59,650 nucleotides of DNA from PALSA-660 sp036508075 (GTDB lineage: Bacteria > Actinomycetota > Coriobacteriia > Anaerosomatales > PALSA-660). Location: NCBI GenBank assembly GCA_036508075.1, contig DATCIA010000098.1, positions 1-59,650 of the forward strand, given 5' to 3'. Below are positions 8,023-15,526 of the stretch, one piece after another. The first letter of the stretch is position 1. Every line of letters begins with the position of its first letter. The position numbers and the translations under genes were made by a program. The notes under the pieces were generated by a model. The model saw only the letters and a list, made by a program, of their open reading frames with translations, was not told the origin of the DNA and ran no database searches.

Positions 8023-9117
8023 ATGACCGAGGTACTCTCGCGCACGCCACTCTATGAGGAACATCTCGCCGCCGGCGCACGGATGGTCCCGTTCGCGGGC
8101 TTCGAGATGCCGGTCCAGTACGCCGGCATCATCGACGAGCACCGTGCCGTCCGTTCGGCGGCGGGGATCTTCGACGTCTGCCACATGGCCGAGTTCCGCG
8201 TGTTCGGGTTCGAGGCGTTCGATGCCCTCCAGAAGCTCGTTACGAACGACCTCCACAAGATCGACGAGATGAGCAAGGCCGTCTACACGGTGATGTGCGA
8301 CGAGAGCGGCGGCATCATCGACGACCTCATCGTCTACCACACCGGCGACCTGGAGTACCTGATCATCGCGAACGCGTCGAACCGCGCCGTGGACGCGGAG
8401 TGGATCGCCGCGCACCTGCCCGAGGGTGTCGAGTTCGTCGACGAGTCCGACCGTACCGGGCTGATCGCGCTTCAGGGTCCCGAAGCGGTCCGGATCATCA
8501 CGGAACTCTCCGGAGAGGAGCCGCCCGAGCGTTTCCACATCGCCGAGGCGCGCCTCGACGATTCGATCCCGGTGCTGCTCGCTCGCACCGGCTACACGGG
8601 CGAGGATGGCGTCGAGATCGTGTGCGCCGCTTCCGACGCGCCCGCGATCTGGCGGCTGCTGCTCAGCTTCGAGGAGGTCACGCCCTGCGGCCTCGGCGCC
8701 CGGGACACTCTGCGGCTCGAGATGGGCTACCCGCTGCACGGGTCGGACATGGACCGTTCCATCGACCCCATCAGTGCGGGCCTGAGCTGGGTCGTCTCCC
8801 TCAAGAAGGACGAGTTCAACGGCCGCGCGGTGCTCGCAGCGATCAAGGAGGCCGGCCCTGAGCGCAAGCTGGTCGGGCTGACCGTCTCCGAGGGCGTTCC
8901 GAGGCACGGCTACCCCGTGTTGCACGACGGTGTCGAGGTGGGTACTGTGGCAAGCGGCACCTTCTCGCCGACGCTCGAGCACGGGATCGCCACGGCCTAT
9001 GTGCCGGCCGCGCTCGCCGAGTCCGGCACGTGCCTCGAGATCTCAGTGCGTCGTAAGAACGTGTCCGCCACCGTGACCCGCCCGCCGTTCGTGAAGCGGA
9101 CGTCGCTCTCGGCCTGA
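8023..9117 (+). CDS. gcvT: Glycine cleavage system T protein (aminomethyltransferase)
   Basis: This 364-residue protein transfers the methylene group from aminomethyl-lipoyl GcvH to tetrahydrofolate, releasing ammonia. Recognisable blocks are PLYEEHLAAGARMVPFAGFE at the N-terminus, FDVCHMAEF (usually DVSHMGE), LIALQGPEA, and GYTGEDGVEI, followed by GARDTLRLEMGYPL. The ATG at 8023 is preceded by AAAGGGGA. It is the first gene of a compact gcvT-gcvH-gcvPA-gcvPB-lipM run. There is only a 59-base gap after dacA, too short for a glycine riboswitch, and I see none. Confidence 0.93.
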   Translation: MTEVLSRTPLYEEHLAAGARMVPFAGFEMPVQYAGIIDEHRAVRSAAGIFDVCHMAEFRVFGFEAFDALQKLVTNDLHKIDEMSKAVYTVMCDESGGIIDDLIVYHTGDLEYLIIANASNRAVDAEWIAAHLPEGVEFVDESDRTGLIALQGPEAVRIITELSGEEPPERFHIAEARLDDSIPVLLARTGYTGEDGVEIVCAASDAPAIWRLLLSFEEVTPCGLGARDTLRLEMGYPLHGSDMDRSIDPISAGLSWVVSLKKDEFNGRAVLAAIKEAGPERKLVGLTVSEGVPRHGYPVLHDGVEVGTVASGTFSPTLEHGIATAYVPAALAESGTCLEISVRRKNVSATVTRPPFVKRTSLSA

Positions 9118-9175
9118 ACAGCCCCGCCTCACTAAGAGTGCGGCGGTCCACCGACCCGAAGGAGTGTACGAGCCC

Positions 9176-9559
9176 ATGAACCCGGCAGACCTGCGCTACG
9201 ACAAGGAACACGAGTGGGTGCGCGTCGAGGGTGACGTCGCCGTGATCGGCATCTCCGAATTCGCGCAGGACCAGCTCGGCGAGGTCGTCTACGTCGACCT
9301 TCCCGATGCCGGCGACGAGCTCGTCGCGGGCGACACGTTCGGCGAGATCGAGTCCGTGAAGTCGGTGTCTGAGCTGTTCGCACCCGTGTCGGGAACGGTC
9401 GTCGAGGTCAACGACGAGCTCGACACCGCGTCCGAGGTCATCAACAGCGACCCCTACGGCGCCGGCTGGATGGTCAAGATCAAGTTGTCCGACGCTTCGC
9501 AGCTCGACGCCCTCATGAGCGCCGGCGAGTACGAGGCTTTCGTCGCGAACGAGGCGTAG
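9176..9559 (+). CDS. gcvH: Glycine cleavage system H protein (lipoyl carrier)
   Basis: This 127-residue carrier shuttles the aminomethyl intermediate between the P and T proteins on a lipoyl arm. The arm attaches to lysine 62 in EIESVKSVSEL, the standard context of H proteins, and KEHEWVRVEGD near the N-terminus is also typical. I favour ATG 9176 over an in-frame GTG at 9164 because GAAGGAG directly abuts 9164 but lies 12 bases from 9176. Its lipoylation probably depends on the LipM-like gene at the end of the operon. In mycobacteria gcvH lies next to garA, and here the GarA-like gene is only 4 kb away. Confidence 0.95.
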   Translation: MNPADLRYDKEHEWVRVEGDVAVIGISEFAQDQLGEVVYVDLPDAGDELVAGDTFGEIESVKSVSELFAPVSGTVVEVNDELDTASEVINSDPYGAGWMVKIKLSDASQLDALMSAGEYEAFVANEA

Positions 9560-9564
9560 CCACT

Positions 9565-10902
9565 GTGCAGTTCTCCCCTGTGAGTTGTGAGCATCGCGAG
9601 ACGATGCTGCGCGCCGTGGGCGCGACCGAGATCGACGAGCTGTTCGAGTCCGTGCCCGAGGCCGTCAGGCTCGGGCGCCCGCTCGACCTGCCGGACGGTC
9701 TGACCGAGATGGAAACGGCCTTCGCGCTGCGCGCCCTGGCCGACGCAAACACACCGGCGACCGCGCTGGTCTCGTTCGCCGGCGCGGGCTGCTACGACCA
9801 CTACGTGCCGGCGATCGTCGACCACGTGATCCGTCGGCCGGAGTTCTTCACCGCCTACACGCCGTACCAGCCCGAGGTCAGCCAGGGAACCCTCCAGAAC
9901 ATCTACGAGTTCCAGACGATGATCTGCGAGTTGACGGGCATGGATGTCGCCAACGCATCGATGTACGACGGCGCCACGGCGTTCGTCGAGGCGGCGCTGA
10001 TGGCGTCGCGCGTCACGAAGCGCCACAAGGTCGTCGTTGCGGGCTCGGTGCACCCCGAGTGGCGGGTCGTGCTCCGCACCTACGCCGCGTCGGGCAACAT
10101 CGAGGTCGTCACGTGCCCGGTCGCCGACGGGACCGTCGCGGTCGCGGCCGCCGCCGCCTTGATGGACGACTCGACCGCTGCCCTGCTCGTGTCCTCACCG
10201 AACTTCCTCGGTCATCTCGAGGACCTTGCCGCCCTGGGCGAGGTCGCCCACGCGGCCGGGGCGCTGTTCGTCGTCTCCGTGAACCCGATCCTGTCCGGCG
10301 TGCTCGAGCCGCCTTCATCGTTCGGCGCCGACATCGTGGTCGGCGAGGGACAGCCGTTGGGCAACCCGATGTCGCTGGGAGGGCCCGGTCTCGGGTTCTT
10401 CGCGTGCCGCGACGCGCATCTGCGCCAGCTGCCGGGCCGCATCGTCGGCCGTACGGTCGACGTCGACGGCAGGGGAGCGTTCGTCCTCACCATGCAGACC
10501 CGCGAGCAGCACATACGCCGTGAGCGGGCGACGAGCAACATCTGCTCCAACCACGCCCTCAACGCGCTCGCCGCCGCGGTCTACCTGTCGGCCGTCGGTG
10601 TCGAGGGGCTGGCGGGCGTGGGCCGGGCCTGCGTCGCCAAGGCGCACTACCTGCGCGACGCGCTGCTCTCCACCGGCACGTTCGATGCCCCGTACTCCGC
10701 TCCCTTCGCCCACGAGTTCGCCCTTCGCTACAAGGGAGACCCCTCGGTGATGCACTCCGAGATGCTCGGCCGGGGCTTCCTGGCCGGTGTGGACCTGGGC
10801 ACGATCGATCCCGGCATGGACGGCCTCGTGCTGTTCGCGGTGACCGAGAAGCGCACCATGGCCGAGATGGACGCGTTCGTGGGGGAGGTGGCGTCCCTGT
10901 GA
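9565..10902 (+). CDS. gcvPA: Glycine dehydrogenase (decarboxylating) subunit 1
   Basis: This is the N-terminal half (445 residues) of the glycine decarboxylase P protein as a separate subunit, with the conserved segment FTAYTPYQPEVSQGTLQ and the MQTREQHIRRERATSNIC block. Together with GcvPB it forms the PLP-dependent enzyme that decarboxylates glycine onto the lipoyl group of GcvH. The split form is usual in Firmicutes, Thermotogota and archaea; many actinobacteria have a single fused GcvP. The start is a GTG 5 bases after gcvH, and its stop overlaps the start of gcvPB. Confidence 0.94.
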   Translation: MQFSPVSCEHRETMLRAVGATEIDELFESVPEAVRLGRPLDLPDGLTEMETAFALRALADANTPATALVSFAGAGCYDHYVPAIVDHVIRRPEFFTAYTPYQPEVSQGTLQNIYEFQTMICELTGMDVANASMYDGATAFVEAALMASRVTKRHKVVVAGSVHPEWRVVLRTYAASGNIEVVTCPVADGTVAVAAAAALMDDSTAALLVSSPNFLGHLEDLAALGEVAHAAGALFVVSVNPILSGVLEPPSSFGADIVVGEGQPLGNPMSLGGPGLGFFACRDAHLRQLPGRIVGRTVDVDGRGAFVLTMQTREQHIRRERATSNICSNHALNALAAAVYLSAVGVEGLAGVGRACVAKAHYLRDALLSTGTFDAPYSAPFAHEFALRYKGDPSVMHSEMLGRGFLAGVDLGTIDPGMDGLVLFAVTEKRTMAEMDAFVGEVASL

Positions 10903-12401
10903 CCGCCGAAGACGCTCGATTCCCGAAGGGTGCTCCCGCCCGCGGCCCGCGAGCCCTGATCTTCGAGACCGGCTCTCCCGAGTCGCGCTGCGTCCTGGCG
11001 CCCGAACTCGACGTGCCGGACGTCTCGCTGGACACCGCGCTGGCCGGATGCGCCCGCGTGCAGGCGCCCGCGCTGCCCCATGTGACCGAGGGCGAGATCG
11101 CGCGGCACTACCACCACCTTGCCAGCATGAACTTCGGTGTCGACTCCGGATCCTACCCGCTGGGCTCCTGCACCATGAAGTACAACCCGAGGCTGAACGA
11201 GGATGTCTGCCGACTCGAGGGCTTCGCCGGCCTTCACCCGTACCAGCCGGTCGGCACCATCCAGGGCGCGCTGGAGCTGATGGTCGGTCTCGCCGACGCG
11301 CTCGCCGAGATCACCGGTCTTCCGGGCGTGACGTTGCAGCCGGCTGCGGGCGCACACGGTGAGTTCACCGCGATGATGATGTTCCGCGCCTACCACGCCG
11401 CGAAGGGCGACGTGCGCAAGCGCATCGTCATCCCCGATGCCGCGCACGGGACCAACCCCGCGAGCGTGGCGATGGCAGGCTACGAGGTCACCACGATCGC
11501 GAGTGATGCCAACGGTGCGGTCGATCTGGACGCCCTGAAAGCCGCGCTCGATACCGACGTGGCCGCATTCATGCTCACCAACCCCAACACGCTCGGGCTG
11601 TTCGACCCCAACATCGTGGCGATCACCGAGGCCGTTCACGCGGTCGGCGCGCTGGCGTACTGTGACGGCGCGAACATGAACGCCATCATGGGCAAGGCGC
11701 GCCCGGGCGACATGGGTTTCGACGCGATGCACATCAACCTCCACAAGACGTTCAGCACGCCGCACGGTGGAGGCGGACCCGGCGCCGGACCGGTCTGTGT
11801 GACCGCGGCGCTGACGCCGTTCCTGCCCGGCCCGCTGCCCGTGCGCCTCGACGACGGGACCTTCTCCGTCGGCTGGACCGACCGGTCGATCGGCCGGGTC
11901 CGCTCCTCGTTCGGCAACTTCGGCGTGTTCGTGCGCGCGTATGCGTACATCCTGGCGCTGGGCGGCGACGGTCTGCGCGCCGCCAGCGAGCAGGCTGTGC
12001 TCTCCGCGAACTACATGAAGGAGAAGTTGAAGGGCACCTATCCGTTGCCCTACGACCGTCCCTGCATGCACGAGTTCGTGCTCTCGGGTTCGCGTCTGCG
12101 CAAGGAGCACGGCGTCCACACGCTCGACGTGGCCAAGCGTCTGCTCGACTACGGCATGCATCCGCCGACCATCTACTTCCCGCTGCTCGTCGACGAGTCG
12201 ATCATGTTCGAGCCGACCGAGACCGAGTCGCTCGAGGACCTCGACCGGATGATCGATGTCATGCTGACGATCGCCGGCGAGGCGGCCTCCGATCCGGACC
12301 TGCTCCACGGCGCTCCCTACAGCACGCCGGTCCGGCGCCTCGACGAGGCCCGTGCGGTCAAACAGCCCGACTTGCGGTGGCGGCCTTCGAGCGCTCGGTA
12401 G
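10899..12401 (+). CDS. gcvPB: Glycine dehydrogenase (decarboxylating) subunit 2
   Basis: This 500-residue subunit carries the pyridoxal-phosphate lysine in NLHKTFSTPHGGGGPGAGP. Other family landmarks are GSCTMKYNPR, AAGAHGEFTAM and DAAHGTNPAS. It is the C-terminal half of glycine decarboxylase and pairs with GcvPA. The GTG start overlaps the gcvPA stop in a GTGA arrangement, which suggests translational coupling and matched stoichiometry. The reading frame ends 17 bases before the lipM-like gene. Confidence 0.95.
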   Translation: MTAEDARFPKGAPARGPRALIFETGSPESRCVLAPELDVPDVSLDTALAGCARVQAPALPHVTEGEIARHYHHLASMNFGVDSGSYPLGSCTMKYNPRLNEDVCRLEGFAGLHPYQPVGTIQGALELMVGLADALAEITGLPGVTLQPAAGAHGEFTAMMMFRAYHAAKGDVRKRIVIPDAAHGTNPASVAMAGYEVTTIASDANGAVDLDALKAALDTDVAAFMLTNPNTLGLFDPNIVAITEAVHAVGALAYCDGANMNAIMGKARPGDMGFDAMHINLHKTFSTPHGGGGPGAGPVCVTAALTPFLPGPLPVRLDDGTFSVGWTDRSIGRVRSSFGNFGVFVRAYAYILALGGDGLRAASEQAVLSANYMKEKLKGTYPLPYDRPCMHEFVLSGSRLRKEHGVHTLDVAKRLLDYGMHPPTIYFPLLVDESIMFEPTETESLEDLDRMIDVMLTIAGEAASDPDLLHGAPYSTPVRRLDEARAVKQPDLRWRPSSAR

Positions 12402-12418
12402 CGGAGGCTCCCCGAAAC

Positions 12419-13210
12419 GTGTCCGACCCCATTTGGCGTCTCATCATCGACGGCCCGGTCCCGGGAGCCATGAACATGGCTCTCGACCGGGTCGTTCTTG
12501 CGCGCCGGAGCATCGGGGACGCCCCTCCGACGCTGCGGCTCTACCGCTGGGAGCTCCCGACGGTCAGTCTCGGGCGCTTCCAGGGCGTCGACCAGGTGGA
12601 TCTGGCCGCCTGCGCGCGCCGCGGGTTCGACGTCGTGCGCCGTCCCACCGGGGGCAGGGGAGTGCTGCACGATGACGAGCTCACCTACAGCATCGTCGCG
12701 GGGACCGCAGACGGCGTCCCGCGCGGTGTCACCGCCTCCTATCGCCACCTCTCGGCGGCGCTGGCGGCGGCGTATCTGAGCCTCGGCGTGCCGGCGGAGG
12801 TCACCGCCCGCTCGCGAGGGGAGAAGGGCGCCGGCTCCTGCTACCTGCACGCCACTCCCGCCGACCTGTCGCTCGGTGCCGCGAAGCTGTCCGGGAGCGC
12901 CCAGGTGTGGAAGGACGAGGCCGTGCTCCAGCACGGATGCTTCGTGATCTCGCGCGACGTGGATGCCGAGGCTGAGGTCTTCCGGCTCGATGACAGGCGC
13001 CGCACCGCCCTGGGGAAGACCACGGCGACCCTCGCGGAGGCGATGGGCTCCGCACCGTCGGTCGATGCCGTGGCCGCCGCGGTGGTCGCGGCCGTCGAAC
13101 GGGTGCTCGGGGTGGCTCTCGAGCCCGGCTCCTTCACCGACGAGGAACGGGATTCCGCCGCCGTGCTGGCCCCCGAACACGTTGTCCAGTCGGCACGGCG
13201 CGGGGCATAG
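12419..13210 (+). CDS. lipM: Octanoyl/lipoyl transferase of the LplA/LipM family
   Basis: The 263-residue protein belongs to the biotin/lipoate ligase superfamily: RRPTGGRGVLHDDELTYS is the RRxGGG-type substrate motif and AAKLSGSAQ supplies the conserved lysine (156). A cysteine in GAGSCYLHATP (residue 141) lies where LipM-type octanoyl-ACP transferases have their nucleophile, and QHGCF follows. This favours an octanoyltransferase acting on GcvH over an ATP-dependent lipoate ligase. I chose GTG 12419 because GGAGG lies 11 bases upstream; a GTG at 12377 would overlap gcvPB. The position right after the gcv genes supports GcvH as target. I cannot exclude lipoate ligase activity. Confidence 0.78.
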   Translation: MSDPIWRLIIDGPVPGAMNMALDRVVLARRSIGDAPPTLRLYRWELPTVSLGRFQGVDQVDLAACARRGFDVVRRPTGGRGVLHDDELTYSIVAGTADGVPRGVTASYRHLSAALAAAYLSLGVPAEVTARSRGEKGAGSCYLHATPADLSLGAAKLSGSAQVWKDEAVLQHGCFVISRDVDAEAEVFRLDDRRRTALGKTTATLAEAMGSAPSVDAVAAAVVAAVERVLGVALEPGSFTDEERDSAAVLAPEHVVQSARRGA

Positions 13211-13320
13211 ACCTACAGTTAACGTCGAGACAGCCGGAACCTCCGCCGGAACCCTCGGGAAGCCCTCGCGTGACAGCCCTCGGTGGTACACTTCGACCAG
13301 AGCCTCGAAGAGGAGACGCC

Positions 13321-13632
13321 ATGCAGGATCCCGTTGGTTTCGGTGACGAAGCGCTGCTCAATCTGAGCGAGAAGAGCAACGACGAGCTGCGCACTCTGCT
13401 GGACCAGCTGTCGGCTGAAGAAGACGACCTCAGCTACCGCCGACGCGTGCTCCACGGGCGCATCGACATCCTCCGAGCGGAGCTCGTCCACCGCATCGCG
13501 GATGGACGGCGTGAGCCCCACGATGTCATCTCGGGCACCGACCTGGACCGCCTCATCGCGATCCTCGCCAGCGACCTGCGGGCCACGGCTCCGATCCGCC
13601 CCGAGGACACCGAAACGGACGACGAAGAGTAG
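13321..13632 (+). CDS. RsiG-like anti-sigma factor / cyclic-di-GMP-binding helical protein
   Basis: This 103-residue protein is mostly alpha-helical and ends in an acidic tail. Residues 33-53 contain E34, S38, R41, H45 and D49, which reproduce the spacing E-x3-S-x2-R-x3-(Q)-x3-D with histidine in the glutamine position. That is the cyclic-di-GMP-binding signature of Streptomyces RsiG, the anti-sigma factor of WhiG. The local segment SYRRRVLHGRIDILRAEL is also very like that family. RsiG of Streptomyces has two such helices, whereas this protein shows one, so it could work as a homodimer. GAGGAG precedes the ATG. No WhiG-type sigma gene is in the window. The family call is inference from the motif. 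Confidence 0.65.
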   Translation: MQDPVGFGDEALLNLSEKSNDELRTLLDQLSAEEDDLSYRRRVLHGRIDILRAELVHRIADGRREPHDVISGTDLDRLIAILASDLRATAPIRPEDTETDDEE

Positions 13633-13651
13633 ACCCTGCAAGGAGGACATC

Positions 13652-13912
13652 TTGGCCGATCTTTCCGCTTCCATCCGCGCGTTCCTGAAGGAGCTCGCCA
13701 CCGACGAGCTCGAGGAGCGCGTGATCGAGTACGTGGTCCGTGAGGTCGGCAACGGCCGCAAGCTCGAAGAGGCGCTCAACGACCCGTACGTGCGCAACCG
13801 CCTCAGCGAGGAGAAGCTCCGCCACGTGCTCGAGACACCCGAGGTCATCTCCGCCGTCGAGAGCAGCATCACCTCGGCGTTCAAGAGCAAGGACTTCGGC
13901 TTCACCGACTGA
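13652..13912 (+). CDS. Uncharacterised 86-residue acidic helical protein
   Basis: I do not recognise a family. The frame starts at a TTG with an AAGGAGG ribosome site five bases before it, a near-perfect signal, and ends just ahead of the FHA gene. The product is predominantly helical and charged (SIRAFLKELATDELEERVIE at the start; KLRHVLETPEVISAVESSIT near the end) with no cysteines, signal peptide or membrane segment. It sits 19 bases after the RsiG-like gene and 26 bases before the FHA gene, so it is probably co-transcribed with both. It could be an accessory or adaptor of that module, but this is guesswork from position. Confidence 0.75.
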   Translation: MADLSASIRAFLKELATDELEERVIEYVVREVGNGRKLEEALNDPYVRNRLSEEKLRHVLETPEVISAVESSITSAFKSKDFGFTD

Positions 13913-13938
13913 CCGGCCCACCAGGATCGGACGTAGGC

Positions 13939-14385
13939 ATGAACAGATGCCCGGCATGTGACACCGAGGTTCCCGCCGACGCGACGGTCTGCCCGTCGTG
14001 CAGGGAGTCGCTTCCCGAGCGCACCGCGTCGTTCGCGCCGGTCGGCGAGACGACCGAGGTAGCCGTCGTGCAGCCACCCGCCGCCGACGGTCCGCTGCTG
14101 GTCGTGCGCAAGGGTCCTGAGGTGGGGGAGCGCTTCTACCTCGACCGGCCCCGCCTGACCATCGGCCGCGATCCGGGGGCCGACATCTTCCTCAACGACA
14201 TCACGGTCTCGCGCGCTCACGCGACGCTGGTCGTCTCCGCCGGGGAGGTCACCGTCGAGGACGCGGGTTCGCTCAACGGCGTGTACGTCAACGGCGTGAG
14301 CGTCGACCGCGCCGTGCTGCGCACCGGTGACCAGGTACAGATCGGACGGTTCCAGATGGTGTTCATGTCGGGAGGGGCGGAATGA
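13939..14385 (+). CDS. GarA-like FHA-domain protein with N-terminal zinc ribbon
   Basis: The 148-residue protein has an N-terminal zinc ribbon with two CxxC pairs (CPAC at 4-7, CPSC at 18-21), a short linker, then a forkhead-associated domain with the canonical GRD, SRAHA and SLNGVYVNG segments. FHA domains bind phosphothreonine peptides. The linker contains ETTEV at residues 37-41, matching the ETT motif of mycobacterial GarA. PknB and PknG phosphorylate GarA there, and this toggles its control of the 2-oxoglutarate and glutamate enzymes. Unlike mycobacterial GarA it has a zinc ribbon. The stop overlaps the MerR start (ATGA), as in the mycobacterial gcvH-garA-MerR neighbourhood. Metabolic targets here are unknown. 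Confidence 0.8.
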   Translation: MNRCPACDTEVPADATVCPSCRESLPERTASFAPVGETTEVAVVQPPAADGPLLVVRKGPEVGERFYLDRPRLTIGRDPGADIFLNDITVSRAHATLVVSAGEVTVEDAGSLNGVYVNGVSVDRAVLRTGDQVQIGRFQMVFMSGGAE

Positions 14386-15095
14386 CCGTGTCGCGCAGCC
14401 GTGACTACATGACGATCGGCGAACTGGTCGAGAGCCTGACGCCGGCGCACCCGGATCTGACCATCAGCAAGGTGCGCTTCCTCGAGGACGAGGGGCTCGT
14501 CACACCCGAGCGGACGGCCGGAGGCTACCGGAAGTTCTCGACCGCCGATGTCGCCCGGGTCGACCTGATCGTCCGTCTGCAGAAGGAGCACTTCCTGCCG
14601 CTTGCGATCATCCGCGAGAAGCTCAAGGACTTCGACAAGGGGAAGGTCCCCGAAGAGCTCCGGCCGATGGTCACGCGTCCCGAGGCGGTGGCTCAGCCGT
14701 TCGATCAGTCCGAGGCCGTGCCCCTGGAGGACATCCCGTCCGCACTCGGGTTCCCGGTCTCGTTCGTCCGTGAGCTGGCGGAGTTCGGCCTCGTCAAGCT
14801 CGGCAAGGGGGAGCGCGGCGACGACTTGCCGCGTGGGGACGTCGCTATCGCGCACACGTGCTGGGACATGCGGGCCTTCGGGATAGACCCGCGCCACTTG
14901 CGGATGTACGCGAGCGCGGCCGACCGCGAGGCGGACCTGTTCAAGCAGATCCTGATGCCCGGTTACCGTCACCGCACCCCCGAGACCCGTCAGAAGCTGG
15001 TCGACTCGGTGTCCGAGCTCATGAGGCTTACCGACGATCTGAAGCGCGGGCTCGCCCGGCGCGCGGTCGCCGATACGTTCGAGGACGTGGTGTAG
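14382..15095 (+). CDS. MerR-family transcriptional regulator
   Basis: This 237-residue protein opens with a MerR winged helix (MTIGELVESL ... ISKVRFLEDEGLVTPERTAGGYRKFS), followed by a dimerisation helix and an extra C-terminal domain of about 130 residues. This layout fits the actinobacterial MerR proteins adjacent to garA (Rv1828-like) rather than short metal sensors, and I see no cysteine-based metal site. It overlaps the FHA gene by four bases and is probably translationally coupled to it. Its ligand and operators are not evident from this window. Confidence 0.85.
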   Translation: MTVSRSRDYMTIGELVESLTPAHPDLTISKVRFLEDEGLVTPERTAGGYRKFSTADVARVDLIVRLQKEHFLPLAIIREKLKDFDKGKVPEELRPMVTRPEAVAQPFDQSEAVPLEDIPSALGFPVSFVRELAEFGLVKLGKGERGDDLPRGDVAIAHTCWDMRAFGIDPRHLRMYASAADREADLFKQILMPGYRHRTPETRQKLVDSVSELMRLTDDLKRGLARRAVADTFEDVV

Positions 15096-15103
15096 TCCAA
15101 GCG

Positions 15104-15526
15104 ATGACCGCATCACTCTCCACATCGTCGCCCGCTGACGGGCTGCCGGTCTCCGAGCGCGTTGCCGCGACCGACTTCGCGCATCCGTCCGAGAAGGTCG
15201 CGGCGCAGATCCTCGACTTCTACGGCATCCGCTGGGAGTACGAGCCGACGACGTTCCCCATCGAGTGGAGCGCGGCGGGCGACGTGATCGCGTCGTTCTC
15301 GCCGGACTTCTACATGCCCGATTTCGACCTCTACATCGAGTTGACGACCATGTCGCAGAAGCTCGTGACGAAGAAGAACCGCAAGGTCAGGCGTCTTCGC
15401 GAGCTCTATCCGGACGTCAACATCAAGATCTTCTACCAGAAGGACTTCCGCGCGTTGTGCTTCAAGTACGGTCTGGCCTATCCGCAGGGCGCCAAGACCC
15501 CCCGCAGCGCGGGGAGCACCGGGTGA
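15104..15526 (+). CDS. Nuclease-fold-like protein of unknown function next to hpt
   Basis: The 140-residue protein contains SFSPDFYMPDFDLYIELTTM, which has the PD-x(n)-(E)xT look of a PD-(D/E)XK or Vsr-like restriction fold (aspartate, then a hydrophobic strand with glutamate). A basic helix follows (KKNRKVRRLRELYP) and then a strand NIKIFYQKDF. Around it are helices that could complete the fold. A lysine in the usual catalytic ExK position is absent (the strand reads IELTT), so activity is uncertain. The ATG is at 15104; the stop overlaps the hpt start. I see no restriction-modification partner. Coupling to hpt suggests a nucleotide- or RNA-related role, but that is only positional. Confidence 0.6.
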   Translation: MTASLSTSSPADGLPVSERVAATDFAHPSEKVAAQILDFYGIRWEYEPTTFPIEWSAAGDVIASFSPDFYMPDFDLYIELTTMSQKLVTKKNRKVRRLRELYPDVNIKIFYQKDFRALCFKYGLAYPQGAKTPRSAGSTG

